The translations under genes and the position numbers were made by a program. 64,000 bases of DNA, taken from contig CM082577.2 of assembly GCA_040954595.2 (NCBI GenBank), positions 6,820,001-6,884,000 on the forward strand. The letters run 5' to 3'. Below are positions 37,108 through 45,442 of the stretch, piece by piece. The notes beneath the pieces were generated by a model. It searched no databases, was not told where the DNA came from, and was given only the letters and a program-made list of their open reading frames with translations. Each line of letters begins with the position of its first letter. The first letter of the stretch is position 1. Origin of the DNA: Balanoglossus misakiensis (lineage: Eukaryota > Hemichordata).

Positions 37108-37708
37108 GTCGCTGGATAAAACTAATTTATATTTTCCTTGTTAGGCCTACATCACTACAGTAAACACCGTATTCTTTGTTACATCACTACAGTAAACACC
37201 GTATTTCTAGAATAAAACTCGATTGGAAAATTCTAGATCAGTCCATGGATGGAAATGTCCACCAATCTACATTGTTATGTTTATCTCATTAGACCACATC
37301 CTGTAATATTGAATTCTAAATCGTCCATGGTTATAATAGATAGTCAGATTCCCATGCTATATTTTGTACTTTTTATCAAGTGGGGAACTACATATTTTAC
37401 GACAGTCTTAAAGTAAACACAAGCCAATTTCTTATCACTAAATCATCACCACTCACCTAGTAACCCAAAGAATCGTAAACATAAACTACTGTTATATTAT
37501 AGTCTGTTGAATAACAGACCTTTTGGTGAAATTTTGCAAGGTGTGCACGCCAGGTGTGCAATTCAAAATGACGAAAACATAAATTACAAACTTGTTAGGA
37601 AACTCGTTCTTCCAGTCCACCGCACATGTTTGCGAGGATACCCTGTTCAAAGTACCCTTTTCCTTAGTGCGGAAATTTCACAGTGAATTTTGAGAGTCCA
37701 TCTTCCAT
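37108..37708. other. Intergenic between convergent genes; contains a short tandem duplication
   Basis: Convergent 3' flanks of methyltransferase B and P450 copy 1. ACATCACTACAGTAAACACC followed by GTATT occurs twice in direct repeat (about 37147 and 37181, 34-bp period). Nothing else recognised. Confidence 0.6.
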
Positions 37709-39232
37709 TCACTCAGTTGATGCACTTTGCGCATTCTGTCGTACCTTGGTTAGGACCCTGAATCTCTCAGGACACAAAGTAAGCCCGTGCGTCATCTTCA
37801 ACTTCGGATTCTCACCTGGGCACTTCTCAAAGGTACACTGCTGCAAAAGCAGCGTGATGAACAGAAAGAGCTCCATATGAGCCAACTGTTCTCCCGGACA
37901 GCGTCTTTTCCCGGCGGAGAAGGACATCAACTTTGCTGCCGTGGTTTTCTTCAGAGATTGTCCGTCTTCAGACAGAAAGCGCTCTGGGTTAAAATCGTCG
38001 GGGTTTTCCCACTCGGTTTCGTCGAAGTTTGCGGAATGGAGACACGGGAAGACTGGGGTGTCCTTCGGAATAGCGTAGTTGTAAATCTGCGTGTCTTGTA
38101 TCGTGGCGTGTGGTACGCTGAGAGGCACCAGTGAACTGTGGCGCAAAAGCTCGTGAATGATGGCATCCACGTAGGGAAGGTTTGGTCGGTCTTTGAGACT
38201 TGGTGAACGATCTCTCCCGATGACGCCGTCGATTTCTCGTCGGGCTCTTTCTTGGATGTGTGGGAAGACTATCATGTACAGGACGAACACGTACAGACTT
38301 CGTCCTACTGTGTCAAACCCGGCGCCACAAAGATCGAATAACACACCGATCATGTCTTTGTCCGTTTGAATGAATCTGTCCCCGGTCTCGTGCTCTGACA
38401 ACGCATTCTCGCGAATGCTCAACATATAGTCTACAATATCGTCAGCCGAGTCACTTTTCGGACGCACCTTGCGTTCCTGAACTCTCTTGTCAGCGAACTC
38501 CTCAAGAAGTTTCTTGAACTGTTCGAATTCCTTTTGCCCCCTGCTGGGCAAGTACCTGAAAACCGGCAGAAAATCAGCGATGTTCCCGCTGCCCGTGAGG
38601 TACTCCGTGATCTTTATAACGGCGCTTGCCATCTCCTTCACTTCTTGATTGTCGTGCCCGTAGTTCTCGTTGTACAGTATGAACAGGATCATATTAGCAA
38701 CTGACAAATGGATGTCATCGTGAGGATCCATTGTATGGCTGCTGCCACCATTTGTCATAACACGGATCAACTCCCTCCCTTCGGCGATAATTTTATCTTC
38801 CATAACCTGTCGTCTGTCGCCCACAAATATTTTAAATGCAGAGCCGACGATTTTTCTCATTTCTACCCATTTCTCGTTGTACGAACTGAATATTATGTCG
38901 GTTCCATCCGCGTTCGCCCTCTCTATACTGAAGAACTTCGGTCTCCCAGCAAAGGCTACTGCTTTCTTCAGCAGGGCGTCGCGCACCGCCTTCATTCCGT
39001 GGAGCACGACTACATTCTGACTCCCAAGACGTACGCTGAAGACGTTACCGTACCTTTTAGCCATTTCCTTGAAGGTTTCGTGGGGTAGTTCACCGAGAGA
39101 GAAGAGGGAGCCAACAAGTGGCCATCCTCGAGGTCCAGGCATTCCGCGAAGAGTCGAGCTGCCCCGATCCCATGCATTCATTATCAGGTATGTGAGAACG
39201 GCTAAGAGCGCCACTAACCAATACGTCAACAT
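37709..39232 (-). CDS. CYP1-like cytochrome P450, copy 1 (intronless)
   Basis: An uninterrupted 507-residue microsomal P450 from the ATG at 39232; the frame extends upstream to 39298 but the membrane anchor begins at MLTYWLVALLAVLTYL. Motifs: proline hinge MPGPRGWPLVG, C-helix WVEMR (W122), I-helix oxygen-activation motif CGAGFDT (about 303-308), K-helix ELLR (361-364), PERF, and heme loop FSAGKRRCPG with Cys445. The GAGFDTV I-helix, HSSLVPLSVPHATIQDT after the K-helix and the heme-loop region resemble the CYP1 family of clan 2, which oxidises planar aromatics and is often induced through the aryl hydrocarbon receptor. Vertebrate CYP1 genes have introns; this one has none. Its tandem partner lies 640 bases upstream in the same orientation. 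Confidence 0.9.
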   Translation of the reverse strand: MLTYWLVALLAVLTYLIMNAWDRGSSTLRGMPGPRGWPLVGSLFSLGELPHETFKEMAKRYGNVFSVRLGSQNVVVLHGMKAVRDALLKKAVAFAGRPKFFSIERANADGTDIIFSSYNEKWVEMRKIVGSAFKIFVGDRRQVMEDKIIAEGRELIRVMTNGGSSHTMDPHDDIHLSVANMILFILYNENYGHDNQEVKEMASAVIKITEYLTGSGNIADFLPVFRYLPSRGQKEFEQFKKLLEEFADKRVQERKVRPKSDSADDIVDYMLSIRENALSEHETGDRFIQTDKDMIGVLFDLCGAGFDTVGRSLYVFVLYMIVFPHIQERARREIDGVIGRDRSPSLKDRPNLPYVDAIIHELLRHSSLVPLSVPHATIQDTQIYNYAIPKDTPVFPCLHSANFDETEWENPDDFNPERFLSEDGQSLKKTTAAKLMSFSAGKRRCPGEQLAHMELFLFITLLLQQCTFEKCPGENPKLKMTHGLTLCPERFRVLTKVRQNAQSASTE

Positions 39233-39875
39233 GCTGCCTTCCTCTGTATTCGCCGCTTTTTTAAAAGCCAAGGTGTACACTACAGACATACACAGCACGA
39301 CGGGCCTTCTAGATTAGTTGGAGTTCGTCAACGGAGGTCTGTAATAACCGCGGATCTGAAAGTTATGTGTAGGCCAGGCTGTACACTGAACTATTCATTT
39401 GAAGGGGGTTTATTTAGTTTTACTATTTCAGCCATGTACTAAAATAACAGAGAAAAATGTTTATTGAGATATGGGCATTGTTTTTACGACCTTGTTGAAA
39501 TCATGTAGATGTTTCGGACCTCTTATTCAATTAGATATCATGTAAGATTTGACTTCCTAGCCAATCAGGTACATCATGTACTTAGGAGCGAATTTTATAA
39601 CGCCTTTGAAGCTGTGTATCAATATTTGTGTTTGAGGAGTAGGTTCGGATTATGGAGAGAGATGAATGACAAGTACTTCGTTGGGAAATCAAAGGTTGTT
39701 CCTACTTTATTGTCCACATTCAGCTGTTTACATATACAAGTGAACATGACACTTTCATTGTTACAAACCTGTTAGAGATACATGTATATGTCTAAGAAAT
39801 GTCACCTTCAACGTATTTTCTTTCGTAGTGTAAACTTCACAGGATTTAAATGAATTTTGAAAGTCTGTCTTCCAC
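39233..39875. other. Spacer between tandem P450 genes
   Basis: Contains the promoter of copy 1 and the 3' end of copy 2. Similarity between the two genes extends about 60 bases upstream of their ATGs and then fades. No clear TATA box was chosen. Confidence 0.5.
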
Positions 39876-41396
39876 TCAGCCGCTTGAAACACCTTGCGCA
39901 CGCTGCCTCGCCTTGGTTACTACTCTGTATCTGTCAATACGCAAAGTAAGCCCGTGCGTCATCTTCAACTTCGGATTCTCACCTGGGCACTTCTCAAAGG
40001 TACACTGCTGTAAAAGCAGCGTGATGAAGAGAAAGAGCTCCATATGAGCCAACTGTTCGCCCGGACAGCGTCTTTTCCCGGCGGAGAAGGACATCAACTT
40101 TGCTGCCGTGGTTTTCTTCAGAGATTGTCCGTCTTCAGAAAGAAAACGCTCTGGGTTAAAATCGTCGGGGTTTTCCCACTCAGTTTCGTCGAAGTTTGCG
40201 GAATGGAGACACGGGAAGACTGGGGTGTCCTTAGGAATAGCGTAGTTATAAATCTGCGTGTCTTGTATCGTGGAGTGCGGTACAGCGAGAGGCACAAGAG
40301 AACTGTGGCGCAAAAGCTCGTGAATTATGGCATCCACGTAGGGAAGGTTTGGTCGGTCTTTGAGACTTGGTGAACGATCTCTCCCGATGACGCCGTCGAT
40401 CTCTCGTCGGGCTCTTTCTTGGATGCGTGGGAACACTATCATGTACAGGACGAACGCATGCAGACTCCGTCCTACTGTGTCAAACCCGGCGCCACAAAGA
40501 TTGTACAACACGCCAACCATGTCTTCGTCCTTCTGTATGTACCCATCGCCTGTCTCTTTGGATAATGCATTCTTACGAATGCTCAACATATAGTCTATAA
40601 AATCTCTATCCCGGCCACTTTCTGGACGCGCCTTGCGTTTCTTAAGTCTGTCTTCAGAAATCTCGAGAAGCAGATCTTTGAAGCTTTCGAATTCATCCCG
40701 CGTTCTGGTGTGGAAGTATCTGCAAAGCGGCAGGAAGTCATCGATATTCCCACTTCCGGTCAGGTACCGAGTGATCTTGACGACGCTGCTAGCCATGCCT
40801 TTTATTTCTTGGTTGTCATGGCTGTAGTTCTCGTTAAACGACAGCAATAGTACGATGTTAGCAACCGACAGGTGGAGATCATCGTGGGGATCCATCGTAC
40901 GACTTGTTCCACCATTCGTCAGAACCCGGATCAACTGTCTCCCTTCGGCGAGAATTCGATCTTCCATTACGCCTTGTCTGTCCCCAACAAATAGTTTAAG
41001 CCCAGACATGACGATCTTTCGCATCTCCATGCATTTCTTGGTGTACGTACTGAACGTCACGTCGGTTTCACCCACATTCGCCCTCTCCAGGCTGAAGAAC
41101 TTGGGTCTCCCAGCAAAGGCTACTGCTTTCTTCAGCAGGGCGTCGCGCACCGCCTTCATTCCGTGGAGCACGACTACATTCTGACTCCCAAGACGTACGC
41201 TGAAGACGTTGCCGTAGCTTTTGGCCATTTTCCTGAAGGTTTCGTGGGGTAGTTCACCGAGAGAGAAGAGGGAGCCAACAAGTGGCCATCCTCGAGGTCC
41301 AGGCATTCCGCGAAGAGTCGAGCTGCCCCGATCCCATGCAATCATTATCAGGTACGTGAGAATGGCTAAGAGCGCCACTAACCAATACGTCAACAT
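39876..41396 (-). CDS. CYP1-like cytochrome P450, copy 2 (intronless)
   Basis: A 506-residue P450 from the ATG at 41396 (frame open to 41450). It is nearly identical to copy 1 over residues 1-101 and from the I-helix (about 304) to about residue 486, but clearly diverged between. Conserved: MPGPRGWPLVG, CGAGFDT, ELLR, PERF, FSAGKRRCPG. The C-helix reads KKCMEMRK, so the tryptophan of the usual WxxxR motif, which contacts a heme propionate, is cysteine here. The frame is otherwise intact, so it is annotated as a functional gene, with reduced heme affinity or altered activity possible. Its C-terminal tail also differs from copy 1. The likely role is the same as copy 1, with changed substrate recognition. 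Confidence 0.88.
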   Translation of the reverse strand: MLTYWLVALLAILTYLIMIAWDRGSSTLRGMPGPRGWPLVGSLFSLGELPHETFRKMAKSYGNVFSVRLGSQNVVVLHGMKAVRDALLKKAVAFAGRPKFFSLERANVGETDVTFSTYTKKCMEMRKIVMSGLKLFVGDRQGVMEDRILAEGRQLIRVLTNGGTSRTMDPHDDLHLSVANIVLLLSFNENYSHDNQEIKGMASSVVKITRYLTGSGNIDDFLPLCRYFHTRTRDEFESFKDLLLEISEDRLKKRKARPESGRDRDFIDYMLSIRKNALSKETGDGYIQKDEDMVGVLYNLCGAGFDTVGRSLHAFVLYMIVFPRIQERARREIDGVIGRDRSPSLKDRPNLPYVDAIIHELLRHSSLVPLAVPHSTIQDTQIYNYAIPKDTPVFPCLHSANFDETEWENPDDFNPERFLSEDGQSLKKTTAAKLMSFSAGKRRCPGEQLAHMELFLFITLLLQQCTFEKCPGENPKLKMTHGLTLRIDRYRVVTKARQRAQGVSSG

Positions 41397-41871
41397 GCTG
41401 CCTTCTTCGGTTTTCGCCGCTTTTGTATCGAGTCGAAGTGTACAGACCACAGTCCTTCACTGCGCAATAATAAACGTCTAAATCTGAAAACGGTTTCCAG
41501 TAACGCCAGTGGTGTTTTGACCGCGTTGAATATCGCATCCGCTTTAAGTACCAACAGGAGCTGTCAGAAAGTTGTCCGAAATCAAATAACGAAATGTCAA
41601 GTCACGTGAAAGTAACAGAAGCTATTATCTGGGTTTTGATAATAAACCATTTTGACGGAGATAAATCTTAAAGGTACTGGCTGGACGCAATTTGTCACGT
41701 ATTTGAAACGGTGTTTACACATATAAGGCCTTGAAATTTTTGGTTGTTTTTTTATTTTTTTATCGAGAAGTATATGTAAATGAAAGCAGGGTCATAAATT
41801 TCGCTGTTATGATTCCTGTCAAACCAAAAAATGGCTCGGGGGGGGGGGGGGGCTTTTAGCTTTATGAAAAA
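41397..41871. other. Upstream flank of P450 copy 2
   Basis: Presumed promoter. A CACGTG E-box-like palindrome lies at about 41604 and a 15-G run at 41838-41852 abuts the foldback element. I saw no dioxin-response core (TNGCGTG) here on a quick reading; this was not an exhaustive search. Confidence 0.4.
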
Positions 41872-42498
41872 TTAAAGGGGAAATCCGCTGTAGCTGATTT
41901 CTACATAATTTGGTAGCTTTGATGTCTCTCTTTCAGAAAAAAACATATTCGCCATGTATAGGTCGCGCGATTTTTTACAAAATCTAGGGAAAGTTGGCAG
42001 AATTTCCAATATGGCGTTTACTGTAATTTGAATCATGGGAAAAAAAGCGCCAGGACCAACTTCCGCCCACCTTGGAGTGGGTGATACCATTTTCCGATTG
42101 GTGTCACTGTGTCACAAGCTAAGCGTATTTGCATATTTCTCATGGGTTATAGCTCATGAAAACTGTCAATAGATGACAAATTTTCGACTTTGCTGATGAT
42201 TGTTTATCAACTGATGCAAAGAACAAACAATAGCTATGAAAATACGCCTAGTCTGTCGCCCAGTGACACCAATCGGAGAATGGTATCACCCACACCATGG
42301 TGGGCGGAAGTTGCTCCTGGCGCTTTTTTTCCCATGATTCAAATTACAGTAAACGCCATATTGGAAATTCTGCCAACTTTCCCTAGATTTTGTAAAAAAT
42401 CGCGCGACCTATACATGGCGAATATGTTTTTTTCTGAAAAAGAGACATCAAAGCTACCAAATTATGTAGAAATCAGCTACAGCGGATTTCCCCTTTAA
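41872..42498. mobile_element. Foldback MITE with about 239-bp terminal inverted repeats
   Basis: Left arm 41872-42110 and right arm 42260-42498 are near-perfect inverted copies around a 150-bp centre. The ends are TTAAAGGGGAAATCCGC and its complement. TTAA at both ends fits a TTAA- or TA-duplicating DNA transposon; the palindrome hides which. No transposase frame. Twin open frames in the arms (41872-42090 minus, 42190-42498 plus) are the same sequence read on both arms, not genes. Confidence 0.85.
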
Positions 42499-43511
42499 GT
42501 ATCCTTAGTTTACCTTGAATGATATTGTCACAGAACTTTTTTGCGATCCATCGATGAACATAGCTCTGTGTTTTGTGGAGTTTAGGTACCCAGTGTAAGC
42601 ATTCTGACCTCAGCTTGGTTCTGCTATGAATGGCGCATGGTTTCTCGCATTTTGGGTTTTGATGAACATTGATTGTCTGCAAGTGAAGTTGTTGGGATGT
42701 CTTTGTAACACCAAAACAACCATCAATGAGACATTCAAAATAATACTTCTTATTACTACAGACAAATACAATGTTGTTGGCAGCGGCCTGACAGACTCAG
42801 TGACGCATAAAGCAAACGCAAAATGATTGACAGCCTTCCTGGACAGTATGTTTTTCCTGTCCTTGAATAACCTTGGATGATTTATCAGGCTTTGCGTCAT
42901 TGGCCCCACAAACAACAAAGATATTTCCACACGTTTTCTGTGATACAAACAAAGGTCGTGCTGACCGACTTTGGGGGAGGAGAGCTCGTACTCGACCTGT
43001 TGTCAACGAAGTCGTGTGAGTTCTATCATGGAGCTACCACAGAAGGAGCAAGGACGCTATTGTTTCCTATGAGCCTTACCTGTGTCTTAATCTCTTCAAG
43101 TACCTCCATGCGCCATGGTTCTATATACATGGGGAAAGGGTGTGCGCGTGTGTGTGTGTGCGTGAAGAGGTTGCTCCTCCCTGGTACGGAAAATGCAATA
43201 ATGTCATGAAAATGTGAAATGTCTCTTGCAATTTTGTTATGGTCGGTGGATATTGGAAGTTTTATGGGCAAACTTTAAACTTACTTTATTTTACTTCATT
43301 TTTAGCTAGGGTTAGAACAAATATCCGTCTTTTGTGGGGAACGTGGGGTACTTGTATGTCAAAGGTAAAGACATTCTCTGTCGCCTTTTCGCACTTCCAA
43401 ATTTTCTTTTACAAGAGGGAGGTGGGCAAACGCAACGAAAGTACATGTACTTGCATTTGTCGTGCGCGTGTTGTAAATTATCCACCCTGCACGACCCCTG
43501 ACGTATCACTC
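42499..43511. other. Intergenic between foldback element and sulfotransferase
   Basis: No coding exon recognised; only short overlapping frames on both strands. A GT-rich low-complexity patch lies at about 43142-43165. The right end should hold the distal sulfotransferase promoter. Confidence 0.5.
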
Positions 43512-43526
43512 AGGTCAGTCAGGTCA
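43512..43526 (+). promoter_or_regulatory. Perfect DR3 nuclear-receptor element upstream of sulfotransferase
   Basis: AGGTCA, GTC, AGGTCA, about 105 bases before the sulfotransferase ATG. Direct AGGTCA repeats with three spacer bases are classical sites for VDR- and PXR-type receptors paired with RXR, which control detoxification genes. Position and exact match make this a credible regulatory site; occupancy is inferred. Confidence 0.5.
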
Positions 43527-43631
43527 ATGTGTGACGCCAGACTGGTACGTATCAACGTACACGTGATGCCTAGCTGCCCGCGATCTCGACCAGACTACAG
43601 AAGTGCCACGAACTTGTAATCTGTAAACATA

Positions 43632-44567
43632 ATGGCAACGGCAGATTGTGGAAAAGAGAAAGCTCGACCCTCTGCCCGATATTTCGAGCATAAAGGTTTC
43701 TACTTCTCCTCCTACTTTGACCGGCAGAAGGTTGAAAACGATGCGTTGAGGACGTTTTTGTGGGAGGAAGGTGATGTTGTTGTTTGTGGATTTCCAAAGT
43801 CGGGGACAACCTGGCTGTGCTATTTGCTGCAGAACATGAAAGATTTCGGTGTTGTGCACTCCAATGAAAGAAGCGAGGCTTTAATGTTGGACTGGTTCTT
43901 GATAAACACCGGGAACGCTCGGACGGACATCCGTGGCACGTTGGCCCGTCGTTTCCAGGACGGTCAGCTCGACATTTCCTCACCTCGGTTGATGAAAACG
44001 CATCTACCACTTCCGGTGTTTCCTATGGAGGAGTCGAAGCGAAAGAACGTCAAAATCATTTACATTGCGAGGAACCCCAAAGATGTGGTTGTATCAACGT
44101 ACCATTTTTATCAGGTAGTTTACGGGGGCTTTTATGCCGAAGAGTGGAAACCATCGCTTGAATCGTTTGTGAGTGGAGAGATGGTATACGGGCCTTGGCT
44201 GCAACACGTTATACAATGGAAGAAACTCAGTCTCAAGGACAACGTGCTACAAGTCAATTACGAAGAAATGAAAACAGACGTTCCACTGGTCATCCGTCGC
44301 CTCGCAAAATTCCTTGAAATCGGACTATGCGACGAGGCTGTGAGCAAAATCGCAATGGCCTGTTCTGCTGAAGAGATGAAGAAATGCGTACACAATTATT
44401 TCATAATGGACAAAGGCGTTCTGGACGATGAAACGAAATTCATACGCAAAGGCGTCGTTGGCGACTGGAAGAACCAGTTCCTCGTCGCCCAAAGTGAACA
44501 GTTTGATGAAGAAATAGGGGCAAAATTGGAAGAGAATGGACTAGAATTTAAGTATGAATTGCCTTGA
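43632..44567 (+). CDS. Cytosolic sulfotransferase, SULT1-like (intronless)
   Basis: A single exon of 311 residues from the ATG at 43632, close to the roughly 295 residues of cytosolic SULTs. It transfers sulfate from PAPS to hydroxyl or amine groups of small molecules. PAPS 5'-phosphosulfate loop FPKSGTTW (54-61), catalytic His124 in MKTHLPLPVFP, the 3'-phosphate-binding RNPKDVVVSTYHF (147-159, with Ser155), and the C-terminal RKGVVGDWKNQF (about 272-283) are all intact. No signal peptide or transmembrane segment, so cytosolic rather than Golgi. Vertebrate SULT genes are multi-exon; the lack of introns suggests retroposition or intron loss. Next to the P450 pair and behind a DR3 element, it fits a phase II conjugation role, but the substrate cannot be told. 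Confidence 0.92.
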   Translation: MATADCGKEKARPSARYFEHKGFYFSSYFDRQKVENDALRTFLWEEGDVVVCGFPKSGTTWLCYLLQNMKDFGVVHSNERSEALMLDWFLINTGNARTDIRGTLARRFQDGQLDISSPRLMKTHLPLPVFPMEESKRKNVKIIYIARNPKDVVVSTYHFYQVVYGGFYAEEWKPSLESFVSGEMVYGPWLQHVIQWKKLSLKDNVLQVNYEEMKTDVPLVIRRLAKFLEIGLCDEAVSKIAMACSAEEMKKCVHNYFIMDKGVLDDETKFIRKGVVGDWKNQFLVAQSEQFDEEIGAKLEENGLEFKYELP

Positions 44568-45200
44568 TCGGGAGGAGGGGCAAAGTGCACGTCATATCTA
44601 CTACCAAAGTCACATCAGACATACATGTGTAAAGACACAAAATGCTGCTTTGCAGACTTTGCTTTAGAAGCTGCAACACTCCCAACAGCTAGGGATGTTC
44701 TAGTAATAGTACTGAGCACAGTAGGTTATGATAACTTTTAAACTGGCAAAATTTATCATGGAAATACCTCCATGAATCCCCATATCCAAAGTGTAGAAAA
44801 ATGCGCCCTCTGCAGTTCAAAGTATGCGCATGTACGTTTTTACGTGCATGCCATATGAGGTGATGAGGCGTATCCGTACGTCAAGTCAAACAAATCTACT
44901 GAGACATTCTCTGAAAGTGGATTGATTACAGATCATTGAGGAACTGGAACTACATTTTTCGTAGCCTTTCACTCTAAAATTGGAGCTTATTTTAGTTGTA
45001 TGCTCGTATCTAAGGGAAGTATAATCCCCCTTACGAAGTCCAAAGCCAAAATAAATCCACAGGTTACAGTTATGAACGAGTGCTAAAAGGGTTGGTTCTC
45101 AAATGATAAATTTATTCATGTCTTAACACCACCATAGACAGTATATGACACCACTAAAGAGTGCCCATGATATTCTTTCACCTTACATGTCCTAATATAT
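44568..45200. other. Intergenic between convergent sulfotransferase and GGH genes
   Basis: 3' flanks of both genes. TTTATT at 45111-45116 reads AATAAA on the minus strand, 330 bases past the GGH stop, and could be its poly(A) signal, which would place the triple repeat at 45201-45420 inside the GGH 3' UTR. Confidence 0.45.
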
Positions 45201-45420
45201 TATGACTTTAGTTTAAAACGACTTCTCTGGTGAGATTAGAAAGCTTATACTTTTTCATAAAAAATCCCATAATCTAATGACTTTAGAATGAATTCTCTGG
45301 TAATAAAATTAGAAAGCTTAAAACTTTAAAAAAATAAACCATCCCCAACTCTAATGACTTTAAAACGAATTGTGCGATGAGGTAGGAAAGCTTGTACATT
45401 TTCCTGAAAATTTTCCACAG
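45201..45420. repeat. Three tandem units of about 75 bp beside the GGH 3' end
   Basis: Units start near 45201, 45275 and 45352, each with (T)AATGACTTTA, AA.CGA.TTCTCTGGT-like and TTAGAAAGCTTA or TAGGAAAGCTT blocks in order. Divergence is about 25-35% by eye, so it is an old repeat. It probably lies in the GGH 3' UTR. Confidence 0.6.
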
Positions 45421-45442
45421 AAAGTAATTTGAGAGGAATTCT

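Noticed and set aside
39876-41396. P450 copy 2 as a pseudogene
   Set aside because: Full-length frame with intact heme loop, ExxR and I-helix; one missing Trp is not enough to call it dead.
41872-42498. Two similar open frames on opposite strands
   Set aside because: They are the same sequence read on the two arms of the foldback element, with no transposase motif.
37709-43631. Dioxin-response elements expected for CYP1 genes
   Set aside because: GCGTG cores near 43145-43160 and 43465 lack the T two bases before the core and are closer to the SULT gene; none was convincing upstream of the P450s by eye.
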